Origin: Mrakia gelida
Taxonomy: Eukaryota > Basidiomycota > Tremellomycetes > Cystofilobasidiales > Mrakiaceae
Length of the DNA: 64,000 nt
Assembly (NCBI GenBank): GCA_024345305.1
Contig: BRON01000002.1
Location: 3,126,925-3,190,924 of the forward strand
Reading direction: 5' to 3'
A program made the translations under genes and the position numbers. Position 1 is the stretch's first letter; each line of letters begins with the position of its first letter. Positions 33,741 to 45,434 of this stretch are shown in pieces. Under the pieces are notes generated by a model, which had not been told where the DNA came from, searched no databases, and worked only from the letters and a program-made list of their open reading frames with translations.

Positions 33741-33974
33741 TGAGCGGTCGAGCTACAGGTTGAGAGATCCAAAAAGCTGAGAGCGAAGAAGTCAGCTCGT
33801 CGAAGTCGACGCCTCGCTCCTTTGCGTCTCTCTCCCTCCCCTCCTTTCCCTCTCTCTCTCCTTCCTCTTCATCGTGAGCTAGACGCAACTAGCATCCCAT
33901 ACAAACACAACAAGTCCGCAAGCCCTCAAACCCGATCCTACAAAACTCAAGCCAACCAGCTCGCTCAGATCAAT
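33741..33974. other. short convergent intergenic region
   Basis: 234 bases between the stops of the membrane protein gene (plus) and SF3B6 (minus). A pyrimidine-rich run (CTCTCTCCCTCCCC) is seen. Nothing else recognised. Confidence 0.4.
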
Positions 33975-34856
33975 CTAATCCTCCATCCCCAACCTCGCCT
34001 TCTCCGCCGCGACAGCCTCCTCCCTCGCCTTGATATCCGCCTTGTTCGCGATCGCTGCTTGGCGGGCGGGTTGGTGGTAGAGCACTAGACGATGGAACAG
34101 ACACGAGCGCGAGGAGCGATAAAGGAGACAAGGACGAGCGAGGAGTTAGTGAAGGGACGAAACGGGACAAGAGCGTTCGAGCTCAACGGAAGGAGAACGA
34201 GTTGAGGTCGAGGTTGGGGACTCACGAACGAGATACCTCTCCTGAAGATGGAACCCGTTGATCCTCTCCATGGCTGATTTACAGTCTGCTGCTTCCTCGA
34301 AGGCCTGTATGAACACGAACGAAAGACGGGGGGGGGGGGATGGGGAAGAAGGGAAGGGAGGTGAGGGTGAGCTTCGACGCAACGATCTTCGATTCCCTCC
34401 TCCTCGTCCTTCCTTCGTTCAACCTGGAGAGATATAGGAGGATACACGCACAACATAAGCAGTCCCCTTCGTTTTTGGTGTCTGCGAGAACCCAAGCAGG
34501 TCAGCAACAAGAACGAGCTCGGATGGTGGTGGCGAGCTCGAAGGAAGGAGAAGGGACGAGGGTGTTGAGCTCACGTTCCCTAAGCGAATCTGCCTGATAG
34601 CTCCATGCGATCCGAAGAGCTCGTAGAGATCCTCTCCTGTGGTGTTGAAGTTCATGTTCTTCACGAACAGGACTGCAGAAGATCGGATGGTAAGAAGGAG
34701 GGAGGAAGGAACGAGGTGAGCTTCGAGAGAGGGAAGAGAGGGAGGGAAGGGACTGACCTCGGTTGCCGTCTCGTTGCTGCAAGAGAGGAAGGATAAGAGC
34801 CAGGTCAGTAATGAGGACGTAAGGGTTGAGAGGTGGAGATACTCACATTCGACATG
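33975..34856 (-). CDS. SF3B6: splicing factor SF3b subunit 6 (p14 branch-site protein)
   Basis: Small RRM protein of the U2 snRNP SF3b complex that sits close to the branch-site adenosine. The first coding exon is only MSN (ATG at 34856), followed by QRDGNR, then RVLFVKNMNFNTTGEDLYEL (RNP2-type FVKNMNF), FGSHGAIRQIRLGN, TPKTKGTAYVVFEEAADC (RNP1 replaced by GTAYVVFEE, as in the family) and INGFHLQERYLV. After the last intron the tail is LYHQPARQAAIANKADIKAR, ending with TAG at 33977-33975. About 115-120 residues in five or six exons, the usual size for this protein. The deep conservation makes this one of the most secure calls in the window. Confidence 0.93.
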
Positions 34857-35027
34857 ATGATGGTGCGTAGAGAGCTTGGGAGGAAGGGCGGGGCGAGCTT
34901 GATTACGCTCGAATTCGTGATCTCTCTTTCCTTTCCTTTCCCTTTGAAGCTCGCCCATCGCTTCCTCTAACCACGACAACGCTCTATCACTCTACCCATC
35001 TCAACTCCTCCCCTCTCCCAGCCCAAG
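34857..35027. promoter_or_regulatory. divergent promoter, SF3B6 / MTHFR
   Basis: 171 bases between divergent start codons. The right half is pyrimidine-rich with CAACTCCTCCCCTCTCCC just before the MTHFR start (CCCAAGATG). Confidence 0.5.
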
Positions 35028-38000
35028 ATGGCTCCCCCACCCTGCCCCTACCTTGCTCCACCCCTCTCAACGTTCTACCCTCCCGGTCCTCCGAATCCTC
35101 GGCCTCACTTCTCCTACGAGTTCTTCCCTCCTCTGACCCAACCTGGAACGCTCAACCTCCATGATCGAATTCATCGAATGGCTTCCCTAGGTCCTGCCGC
35201 GGTCTCGGTTACCTGGGGTGCTGGAGGATCCACGTCCGATCGGAGTCTTGGGTTGGCAAAGTTCGTGGCGGAGGAGGTCAGAGGAGGGAGGAAGGCGAAG
35301 GATGTCGTAGAGTGTATCTTGCATTTGACGTGTACGAATATGGAGAGGAGTATGGTCGTAGCGGCTCTTGATGTGAGTGGACTGGCTCTTTGAGCTTGGG
35401 GTGGAGGAGGGAGGGGAGAGGAACGAGGGAGAGGGAGAAGGAGGGGAAGGAGACGTCCGAGCTGACCAGCTTTCCTCCTTCCTTCTCTTCTTTCGTTTCA
35501 CAGAAAGCGAAGGAGCTTGGGATCAGGAACATTCTCGCTCTTCGGGGAGGTGAGATCGTTCGCTGCTATATCTGGGAGGCTCATCGGAAGTCCTGACCTT
35601 CTCCTTTTCGCTCGTTCAGACCCTCCTCGAGATGCCGAGTACTCGACGGGACCCATCACCTCGACAGATCAGCCCTTCGTGTACGCTCTCGATCTCGTAA
35701 AGTTCATCAAAGCCAACTACGGAGACTTCTTCTGTATCGGTGTAGCTGGTGAGCACCCCATCCCCCTTCTCCCGTCGAAGCTCGAGCTCTGGAAGCTGAC
35801 CTGTTCATCTCCTCGCTCGCTCATCGCAGGTTACCCCGACTGCCATCCCGACTCTCCCTCCCCAGCCGCCGACGTCGCTTTCCTCAAGGCTAAGGTCGAC
35901 GCCGGAGCAGACTTCATCATCACTCAACTCTTCTACGACGTTGACGTCTTCCTCAGATGGCAAGCTCGATGCAGGGAAACTGGTCAGTCGCGTTTCGTTT
36001 CGGACCTTCGTCTCCGCGTCGTCTCGCTCGCTGACTTTTGCTTCTCTCTCGTTTTGACTCAGGCATCACCGTCCCCATCATCCCAGGAGTCATGCCCATC
36101 CAGAACTTTGCTTCCTTCCGTCGGATGACCAACCTCTGCAAGGCTTCGGTCCCTCAGAAGATCCTCGACGAGCTCGAACCCATCAAGGTGAGATCGTTCG
36201 CCGTCGACTCGTCCGTCTTCACTCTAGTTCACTTCTCTTTCCTGACCTTCTCGCTTCGAACTTTCTTTTCTAGAACGACGACAACCTCGTTAAATCCTAC
36301 GGAGTCGACCTCGCCGTCTCGATGGTCAACCGACTCGTCTCGGAAGGCAAGGTCGAAGGAGTTCACTTCTGCACCCTCAACCTGGAGAAGTCCGTTCGCA
36401 AAGTTCTCGACGGTCTTCAGTGGGCCAAGTTCGAGGACGGATCCTCGGAGGTCTACGGGGTTCTCATGAACGGAGCTACGGGAGCTCACTCTTCGACTCA
36501 GAACGCTCTCATCGAGGTTCGTTCTCTCGCGTCTCGTCTCTCGCGTTCTTCCTCCCTTCGTCGCTCACCTTCGCCCCCCCCCCCCCCCCCGCTTCTTTTC
36601 CTTCCCTTCCCTTACCCTCTCGCTTCCTTTCGTCATGCCAGGACCCAACCAACCCCTCCAACTCCCTCGCTCCTCCCTCCCTCATCGTCTCTCCAACGGA
36701 CGCTTCCCTCTCCGCGTCGGTCGCTCACGCTCACTCCCACCAACACCTCTCCCCCGCCGCTGCCAGCGCGCCCAAGCAGGAAGGAGACTCGTGGGACGAG
36801 TTCCCGAACGGACGATTCACCGATACGAGGAGTCCTGCGTATGGAGAGCTTGATGGGTACGGTGCGGGGTTGAAGATCTTGGTGATTATCGCGCTTTGTG
36901 CGGTTGGACTCGTCGCGTCCTCGGTGGGGTTCGTGAAGGTCGTCTTCTTTGGGCTTTGGTTCTGATCGCTTCTTGTTCTTCGTTTGTTCTCGTTTCGCTT
37001 CTTCTTCATGACTCCCCTACCCTACCCTCGCCTCCCTCGTCGTCGTCGCTCTCCTCGATCTTCCGCCGTCCTCGACCACCACCTCTTTCCTCCCATCACC
37101 AGCCCCAAGAAGCCCTCACAACCTGGGGAACCCCCACCTCCCCCACCTCCATCTCCTCCCTCTTCACCTCCTACCTCCTCCACCAAACCCCTTCCATCCC
37201 CTGGTGTCCAACCCCTCTCGACCGAGAATCCGAAGCCATCCTCCCCCTCCTCCTCAAGCTCAACTCCCCCGACCTCGGCTGGTGGACCGTCGGTTCCCAA
37301 CCCGCCGTCGACGGTGCGCCCAGCGAGGACAAGGTCTACGGGTTCGGACCGAGAGGAGGGTACGTGTTCCAGAAGGCGTTCGTGGAGGTGTTTGTGAAGG
37401 AGAGTGTGGTGAGGGATCTGGCGGAACGAGCGAAGGGAGAGGGAGGGGCGCAGGTGACGTTTTATGCTGGGAATAGGAAGGTGAGTTGGTCGAGACGAAC
37501 GAGGAGGGGAGGAGGGTGGGAGTCTATGGGCGGTGGGAGGGAGGATTTGGGAGGTGGGGAGAAGAGGAGGAGAGATGCGCCGAGAGCGACGAACCGAACG
37601 ACGAAGACTGACTTCTCGCTTTTTCCTTCGATCTCGCAGGGAGACTGGTTAACCAACATGGGTTCCACAGACGTCAACGCTGTCACCTGGGCGATCTTCC
37701 CTGGTCAGGAAATCGTTCAGTCCACCATCATCGATGATGTTTCGTTCGTTTCGTGGAAGGTGCGCACCTTCGTCTCCTCTTCCGTTCCCTCCCTCGAACC
37801 CCCACTGACTTCTCCCCCCCTTCGCTCACTCCTTTCGCTTCGCTTTATTCGCTTCGCTCATCAGGAGGAAGCCTTCTCGATCTGGCAAGACTGGTCGTAC
37901 CTCTACCCTGCTGGATCTCCCTCTCGGACGCTGCTCCAGGAGTTGGGAGACGAGCTGTGGTTGGTTTCGCTCGTGCATCATGATTACAAGGATCCTGAGG

Positions 38001-38038
38001 GGTTGGGGAGGTTCTTGTTGGGGGAAGAGTCGGTGTAG
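35028..38038 (+). CDS. methylenetetrahydrofolate reductase (MTHFR)
   Basis: Reduces 5,10-methylene-THF to 5-methyl-THF for methionine synthesis in the cytosol. N-terminal FAD/folate barrel: HFSYEFFPPLTQPGTL, VTWGAGGSTSDRSLGLAKFV, CILHLTCTNMERSMV, IRNILALRGDPP, DFFCIGVAGYPDCHPDSPSP, GADFIITQLFYDVDVFLRW, IIPGVMPIQNFASFRRM and VEGVHFCTLNLEKSV. The linker GDSWDEFPNGRFTDTRSPAY leads into the eukaryotic regulatory domain: LTTWGTPTSPTSISSLFTSY, LGWWTVGSQPAVDGAPSED, YGFGPRGGYVFQKAFVEVF, FYAGNRKGDWLTNMG, NAVTWAIFPGQEIVQSTIID, ending VHHDYKDPEGLGRFLLGEES. The linker and regulatory domain are joined by an intron at about 36882-37102 (221 nt), unusually long here; an intron further upstream holds a C14 tract at about 36574. 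Yeasts have two isozymes (MET12/MET13); I cannot say which this matches. Confidence 0.95.
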
Positions 38039-38943
38039 GTGGGAAGATCTATGGAGTTCGAAGTTCGTACGCGAGAGGAGTAGGAGGTCGGAGAAAGAGA
38101 GGGAGACGCCGCGTCTTCGCGAGGGAGCGAGTCGCTTCGCGTCTCTTTCACAACTGTTCAGCTTTCAAGAGCTATCGTCGGACTGCAATGAAGGGAAGGT
38201 TCCGAGCAAAAGGAGACGTCTTCTTGAACACGGGGGACAGCGCTCGACGGACGCGAGCTTGGTTGAACTGGACGCTCGACGTCTTCGCGTTTCTTTCCTT
38301 TCCCAGCTCACGAGACAAAAGTGATAGGCAAACGAGAATGATGATATGTAAGATGACGCAATGCAAGTGATAGAAAAAGAAAACAAACGAGATGGTGCGT
38401 GAAAGATCGTCTACTCTACAAAGTCTACTCTGCGTTTCCCTCGCCCTGCCATCTCCCCTCAAACCCAGCTCTCTACCGTCTCCAAGCCAATCAAGCTCCG
38501 ACGACATGCGAGGATACACCTGGAAGAAATAAGTCTCGGGTCAGTCTCGTGAACTCCGAGAAGTCGAGAAGCCAGGGGGATGGGAAGAGAAGCGGAACGA
38601 ACCAGACGTCGTTCGGGACCGCGTTCAACTCTCGAGATCCGTTCAGTTCCGTTGGAGGTTCGACGAGGAGGTGTTGAGTCCTGAGGGCGAAAGGGTCGAA
38701 AAAGGGAGGTCAGAAACAGTCCTTCGAGGGAAAAGGAGCAGAGACGACGCTCGAACTCACCAAAAACATCGTCGACTCGACGACCGTGAGCGAACTCGAC
38801 GCGTCGACTTCTGCAAGTCTCCACCTCAGCTCCAGCGACCTGGAGCAAGCAGGAAAGAAGAAGAGAGGGTTAGCAGCTGTTCGTTTCTTCAAGCTCGCAA
38901 GAACGACTCGCGCGACTCACCAATCAAATCCCCCGAAACCACC
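38039..38943 (-). other. 3' flank of two convergent genes with candidate extra exons of the PPR gene
   Basis: 905 bases between the MTHFR stop and the first stop of the minus-strand PPR-like gene. On the minus strand three well-formed introns are visible: GTGAGG at about 38944 to CCAG near 38842 with a CTAAC branch, GTGAGT near 38762 to CTCAG near 38682 with CTGAC, and GTTCGT near 38604 to CCAG near 38519 with CTGAC. They imply that transcription and splicing continue past the TGA. Whether the exons between encode protein or form a spliced 3' UTR is unresolved, because no single frame reads convincingly through all of them. Confidence 0.5.
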
Positions 38944-41900
38944 TCACCACACCCGACGCGCCTCGTCCCTCAAAGCCTTCGCATCCGCCCACTCCTTCGC
39001 CGCCTCAATCGCTCTCGGGTACCTCTTCGCGAACCTATCCAGCCTCTCAATCGGATTCTCCTCTCCCTCGTTCCTCTCGTCCACAAACCCAGGCTGCCTC
39101 CTCAATCGATCGTACGCTTTCGCGGCTCCGTCCATGTCGAGGAGGACGTCCCAAAGGTGGCTGCGGACGAGGTGGCTGAGGAGCCAATCGGCGACGATGG
39201 AGGGGTGGAGTTCGAGGTGCTCGTCTCGGAGACCGGTGGCCGAAGTGATGGGAGCTCGAAGCTCGTTGAGAGGTCCGAAGGAGTGGCGCAGACGATGGGG
39301 AGTTGGGGGAGGAGGAGCTCGGGAGAGGAGATGGGGAGGGAGACCACGGTCTTCGTCGGGTTGGAGGACGGAGGATGGGGATGAAGAGTCGTCGGGGGTG
39401 AAGAGAGGGGAGGAGTAGGGGAAGAGTGGATCCGGAGGCGAGGAGGAGGAGAGTCCGAGCGCGCCGTTGTCGACGGGAGGAGATCCGAGGACGGCTTGGG
39501 AAGGAGTCTGTTCGTCGACCAAGGTGAACGACGCCGACGAAGGTTCCAGTTCCTCGGGAGGGGTGGCGAAAGGTTGGCCGTTCGATTGCGAGGGAGCGGG
39601 AGGGAAAACGTCGCCGAACGTCTGCGACTTCAGGTCCGTGGCCAACCTCGACGTGAACGTTGAAGGGACCATTCCGAAGCTCGTCCTGATGACCCTTTTG
39701 AAGTCCTCTGGCGCGTCCTCGAGTTCGACCGGCAGCTCTCCGTCTCCCATCTCGACCTCCTTCTTCCAACTCTCCTCGCTCTCCCTCCTTGCCTCCGAGA
39801 TGTCCATCCCCTTGATCGTTCGTCCGACGAGAGCCTCGAACTTCCTCGCCAGGGTCTCGAACTTCCAGCAGATGATGTCGTTGCAGATCTGGAAAGCCTT
39901 CTCAGGCTGTCCGACGGCGACGTAGACGGACGCGAGCGCTTCCCAGCACTTCCTGTCGAATCCGAATCCGAGCGAACCTGCGAGTCTCCACTGTTCGGTG
40001 ATGTAGGAGAGATCGGCTTCGCTGATGGGACCTCGATTGACGAAGAAGACGAGGAGGAGGTGGACGGATTTGGAGAGTTTGTGGGCTGAGGTGGGAGGGA
40101 CGTATCGTTCGAGGTTCGAGTCGGAGGGAGATGTCGAGGAGGAGGTGGAGGAAGGGTGGAGAGGGGAGCGGGTGATGTCGAGGAAGAGGCTGGCTTCGGA
40201 GGAAGATGGATTGACGACGTCCGAGTCCGAGGTCGACAGCGAGGAGGAAGTGGCGAGTCCGGTTTCTGACGAAGGCTCGACCTCGCTCTCGAACGAGATC
40301 GCCTCGGTTTCCCTCACCGCCGCCTGGACTGCGACCTCCCAAAGTTGCTTCATCAACTCCTCATTCCTCCCTCGATAGGCAGCGAGCAACGCTTCCTCCA
40401 GCGTCCTCAACCCCACGTCGTCTCCGAACCTCTCCAGCAGATCCTCCGTCACCGCCTCCGCCATGTCGAACTGACCTCTGACTCCGTAGAACCTGACTAG
40501 CAACCTCAGCAGCATCTCCTCTTGCGAGACAGAGTCGGTGAGACTTAGGATCGCCCAGCTGTTCTTCTCGGTGAAGGTCTCTCCTGCTTTGGGGAGGTCG
40601 TTGAGGAGTTGGTTCGAGAGTCGAATGGCGAGGTCCGAGGTGACGGGAAGTCGTCCGAGGTACGAGATGATGTTGTAGTAGACTCCTGAGGTGATCGACA
40701 GCTCTCTCCTCTTCATCTCCTCGATGATGTTGAGAGCCTGCTCCATGACCTTCTCGGGACGAATCTTGTGCCCTGATCCATCTCCAAGCGTCGGCGTCGT
40801 CCAGGGAGGGAGAGCCTGCCCTTCCATGCGATTCTGTAGGCTCCGGATTTCGCTGGGATGGATGGCATGACGACGAAGGATTCCAGCGAGGAGGATGGTG
40901 AAGGTGACGTTGGTAGCTTTGAAGGTTTGACCGTTGACTCCCTCGTTCTCCATGAACTCGATGATCTCGACGGCTTCTCGAACGAATCCTCCTTCGACGG
41001 CGGACTTGATGGCGAGATGGTAGGTTCCTCGGTTGGGGACGAGGGATCCTGACTTGATGGCTTCCGAGATGACGGCCGAGGTGTTGGGCCATCCGACGAA
41101 ACTCTTCTGGAGCGAGAAAAGGAACGAGTTGAAGATCATCGCTTCCATCTGAGCGGTTTCGGGCGTCGACCTCTCCTTCGGCTGCTTCGACTTCCCCATC
41201 GTCGCTTGGACGACCCTCCAGATCTTCTGAGCGAGGACTCGATCGTTCGCCGACGTCGCCGCGTCCATGAGGATCCTCAACTCCTGCAACGACGGCTTGA
41301 ACCCTGCCTCGTCCATCTTCGCGAACCAATGCCTCGCCGTCTCCAACCCCTTCGACCCCGACGACAATCCTCCTGCCTTCATCAAGCTCTGAAACACCCT
41401 CCTCGAGAACTGCTCGAACTCCAGAGGCTTCTGCTCGTCTGCCTTCAGCCGTAGGAAGAGAGCTTCCGCGTTGGACGCGTCCTTCGACCATTCGAACGAC
41501 TTGAAGAAGGCGAAGTAGGAGGAAGGTCCGAGAGGGTGTCCAGCTCGAACGACGGCGGTTTCGATCCAAGCAAGAGCGTCTTCCCACTGACCGGCGCGAA
41601 GGAACGACCAGATGATGGGGAGGTAGACGTCCATCGGGGGAGGACGCGTCGAAGGGGAGGAGGAGGAGGAAGGGGAGGATCCAGCCGACCAGCCTGGCCA
41701 GACTTTGTCGAGGATGGAGATGGCTTCGCGAGAGAATCCGAAGTGGGCGAATGAACCGATGGCGACGACGAGGAGACGAAGGGTAGGAGGGTGGTTGGGT
41801 TCGAGCTTGATGTTGAGAGTCGCAGGATCCTCCGAGGAGTCCAGTGCAGCTTCGTCGACCGACGGGTTGTCCGGAACGACGAACTTGAAGGGATGGGGAG

Positions 41901-43855
41901 GTCGAGAGACCTCTGGGACTTCGAGGAGCTGGTTGAAGGGAACCTTGGGAGCGGCAGCGCGGTTGTCTTCGAACTCCTCAAGGGGCTCCTCTTGAGGTCC
42001 TGTTGCGAAGAGTTCGAGGAGTGGAACCGACCACGCGTTCGGCTTCGACGCGTCTTCCTCCCTGAAAGCCTCGTGTTGAGCGGCCTCTTCTTCCTCTTTC
42101 TCCACCTGGGATGGGTACCTCCGGCGGCGTTCCCATTCGAGGTAGGTGGACTCGTATGAGGGGTCTATCGAGTAGCCTGGGTTGACGACCAGCGACGGCT
42201 CCTCCTTGACGGGTGGTGAGGAGACGAGGGAGAGGGGATCGGAGGGAGTGGGTTCGTCGCGTTGTGAAGAGACTTCGTTTGGAGGAGGAAGAGGAGGGAA
42301 GTCGAAGGGTGGTGAAGAGGGGAGTTCGAGTGGTTGGGTTGGGGTTGATGGTGGTGGTGGTGGAGGTGCGTCGGTGAGTGAAGGAGGGGAGGAGAAGGGT
42401 GTAGCGAAGGTTGAAGGTGGCGGTGGAGGAAGAGCCAGTGATGGTGGTGGGCGACGGAATGTGGGGATATGACGAGGTGGTTGTGGTTGTGGTCGGAACG
42501 AAGGACCTGTCGATCTGTTCGAAAAACCAAGGAAGCTCGGCGGAGGAGGGACGCGATCCGACGGGCGTGAAGGAGCTGAGAACCGTGATGAAGGAACGGA
42601 TGATCTGGGAGGTGGTGATGGGGACGAGAAAGGTGAGAGAGGGTTCGGTGGAGGTGGGGTTGAAAGTCCGAGAGCCGATGCTAAACGAGCTGATTGGGAG
42701 GAGGGAGGAGGAGGCGACGACGAGGGAGGGGAGGAGGATCCTGGCGGCGACGAACTGAAGGGATTCGACTTTGAGGAGAGGAACTCGTGTTCGTCTACAG
42801 GAGTATGAGATAGAGAGTGACGTCAGGTTATGATCTCCTAGGTTAAAGAAGAACGACGGAAGGAAACGCGACTCACCTCGATCGTATCGTTCTTTCGCCT
42901 GCGACTCGTACGAAGCTCTCCTCTCCAGCGACATGGAGATGGCTGCCAGCTGCATCGCTCCACCTCCTCCTCCCCAGCCGCGTTCTAGTCGTCCAAGACC
43001 TGTGCTCTTCCAGAACGGCAGCCATCCTCCTCCTCCCTTCGACGCGGACCGTTTCCCGTCTCTCTCCCTGTCCTTCTCCCTCTTCTTCTCGAGATACGAT
43101 CCCCAAGGAAGCTGATCTCCCGCCTGAGACCCCCCTCCTGCAGAGTCGTCTCCTCCTGTCTCGTCCTTGTCTTTGTCCTTGGGTATCGAGGATCCAGCTG
43201 CTGAAGTTAACGACTTGACGGCTTCGGACCTCATCGTCCTGTCCCGTTGAGCTTCGTCGGGCACGAAGTGACGAGTATCCTTGTCGAGCCCCCACATCCT
43301 TCCTCGGACATCTAGGATTCGAGGATCGGGTCCTGAGGAAGCCCATGCTGCTGAACTTTGGATGGTGTTGGGAGGAGGGCGAGGGAGGTAAGGGTTGGAA
43401 GCTGGCGAAGGAAATCGAGGAGTGGGCGAGAAGAAGTTTGGAGACAGATCCGAGTGGAGGGAGGAAGTCTAAGAGTGTCGGGCAAAGGGAGAGAAGTATA
43501 GTTAGCTCGACTAGGTATCCGACGGAGGTATTCGATCGGTGCTAGGAGGTTCGTAGAGCGGCAGGGAGGGACACAAAAAAGTCGGGTCGGAAGTTGAGCT
43601 CTCCTTCCCTTCCTTCTTCTGCTTCCTTCCTTTGAAGCTCACGAACCCGTCGAGAAAGATTGGTTCAAAACTCACGACCTTCTCCGGAGGCTGCACGATC
43701 CTGGGTCTCTTGTTCGGAGGTTGTTGTAGCAAAAAAGACGGTACCGATCCTGGTTTGTTCGAGATCGAAGCGACCGAGCTGACGGACAGGCGAAGGACGT
43801 TCTGGCTCGACGGACGAGAGACCGGAGGACTCGAGAACCCAAGAGCCTTGAGCAT
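38944..43855 (-). CDS. large PPR-like protein, probably mitochondrial
   Basis: Start at 43855: MLKALGFSSPPVSRPSSQNV, an Arg/Ser-rich acid-poor head typical of mitochondrial targeting. Exon 1 ends at 43676; a 207-nt intron leads to exon 2 at 43468 (TSSLHSDLSPNFFSPTPRF, RILDVRGRMWGLDKDTRHF). After one more intron a single exon of about 3.8 kb carries a Pro/Ser-rich region, then WERRRRYPSQVEKEEEEAAQ and paired-helix repeats: TLRLLVVAIGSFAHFGFSRE, YLPIIWSFLRAGQWEDALAW, RGTYHLAIKSAVEGGFVREA, VYYNIISYLGRLPVTSDLAI, FDMAEAVTEDLLERFGD and WEALASVYVAVGQPEKAFQI. These are 35-residue-type helical hairpins like pentatricopeptide repeats, which bind organellar RNA. About 1,350 residues. The C-terminus is RDEARRVW then TGA, but this TGA overlaps a good GTGAGG donor. 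Confidence 0.78.
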
Positions 43856-44076
43856 CGAAGGGAAGGGGAACTCGATCCAGGCGAGGAAGGGGGAAGGGGA
43901 GGGAGGTCGAGCTGGTCTTTAAAGAAGTGGCGATGGAAGGCGTTGGGAGGGAGGGAGGGAAGGACTCCAAAGGAAAGGGAAGGAGGAGGAGGTGAGCTCA
44001 AAAAGTCGATCTGTTCGAGTCGTCGCTCCCCGACTTCCACCCACCCATCCTTCCTCTTTTCCTCAGACTTCACCCC
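43856..44076. promoter_or_regulatory. divergent promoter, PPR-like gene / F-box-like B3
   Basis: 221 bases between divergent start codons, rich in GGGAGGGAGGGA on the plus strand (pyrimidine-rich for the PPR transcript). No specific element recognised. Confidence 0.4.
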
Positions 44077-45142
44077 ATGCCCTCTCTTCTTACCCTTCTC
44101 TCCCTCAACGACGACGTCCTTCGAGAAATCCTCGCTCATCTCCTCCTCGACGCTCCTCCCGAACCCAACCGAGCTGCCGTCCTTCGAACCTGCACCCTTC
44201 TCCACGAGCTCGGACTCCCACTCCTTTATCGAGTCGTCGATCTCAGACATTTCAGATATGGGCATACCCTGTTGGATCACTGGGGAACGTTGTTTGGCGA
44301 AGGAGGGCTACTAATCGAGGGAGGAGGGAGGGACGACCTTGCGAGGACGGTGAAGGAGCTCAGACTGGGAGGAGATGCTTGCGGCTCCTACGACAAAGGG
44401 CTGGAGGAGTATCGAAAACTATTAGCAGCAAAGGGTTCGTGCCACCCTTGAAATCCTTACTTCCGTTGACCCTTTTTTGACGTCGCTCACTCTTCTCTCC
44501 CTTCGAACAGCGGCGAGTTTGACGATCCAAACGGTCGACCTCCCTTCCTGCTCCTCACTCGTCTTCAACCTTCATAACACCACTGGAGTACTCCAAACCC
44601 TCCTCCCATCTCTCATATCCCAGCTACCCATCACTCGTCTTCGAATCGAAAGCCACAACCACTACCTCAACCCATCCAAACGCTTCCTGATCGCTTCCGG
44701 CGCACCCTTGACCTCCCTCCTCTTTCGCTCGGCCCGCTGCCCTTGGAGAGATCTCCACACCGTCGTCTTCCAAGAAACCCTCTGGATCGAGCATCGCCTC
44801 CCCCGCTCGGAGAACGAGTCTTACTCCCTCTCTGCCTCGGACTGGTCGTTCAAGGTCCTCGTCTTCGAAGTCACCACGAACGCGAGCGCCGACGTCTCCA
44901 ACCCTGCTGTGATGTTCGACTGTTTCCTTCGTCCGAGGGCTGGAGATCAGGATCTCTTCTTCAATGATACAGATAGGATAGAACTGAGGACGAAGGGGGA
45001 AGGTGCTGAGCAGTTCGAGGAGGAGTTGAGGAAGAAGATAGTGGAAACGGAGTTGGACGCGTCGCATAGAAGAGTTTTCGCTTTGGTCGTGTTTGTTGGA
45101 GAGGATGGGAAGGAGAGAAGGCTGATGGAGGGGTTGAAGTAG
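44077..45142 (+). CDS. F-box-like protein, family B copy 3
   Basis: Start MPSLLTLLSLNDDVLREILA, then HLLLDAPPEPNRAAVLRTCT and LHELGLPLLYRVVDLRHFRY, the same helical F-box-like head as the copies at 14761 and 27670; VKELRLGGDACG closes the conserved region. Exon 1 ends at AAAG before a GTTCGT donor; the acceptor near 44511 gives KAASLTIQTVDLPSCSSLVF. The rest contains SFKVLVFEVTTNASAD, DRIELRTKGEGAEQFEEELR and the family ending FVGEDGKERRLMEGLK. About 320 residues, both exons intact. Tail elements (SFKVLV.EV, RIE.R, F....DG.ERR) recur in all four family B members, so the C-terminal half is a conserved module and not just filler. Function beyond a likely SCF-type adaptor is unknown. Confidence 0.82.
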
Positions 45143-45434
45143 TCGCGTGTTTCTTTGATGATGATGGTACGTTGTCTGAGCTCGCTCGAAAGTCAACGCG
45201 AACGCGTCGACGACGCGACGTGACGTCCGTCCTTCTTCGCTTCGTCTTTCCTCCCTCCGATCCTCCCAACCCGCTCCCTCTTCTTTCTTAGACCGAGTAC
45301 CCTCAAGTTGGTCTCCCTCGGACTTGACTCTGCTTTCGTCTTGTCCTGCAACGCGTCGTTCTCTCTCTCTCTCTCCCTCGCTCGCGCGGTTTCAAAGACG
45401 TTAAGAAACGATGAATCGATCGAAACTAAGAAGA
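45143..45434. other. convergent intergenic region between F-box-like B3 and B4
   Basis: 292 bases between two convergent stop codons, containing a CTCTCTCTCT run near 45362-45376. No further signal recognised. Confidence 0.4.

Noticed and set aside
36896..38038. separate gene for the MTHFR C-terminal half
   Set aside because: The regulatory-domain sequence continues the MTHFR catalytic half in conserved order, and a GT..AG intron joins them in frame.
40361..41587. 408-codon minus-strand frame inside the PPR-like gene
   Set aside because: It is shifted against the PPR frame, Arg/Ser-rich, and shows no domain; the PPR frame is longer and has helical repeats.
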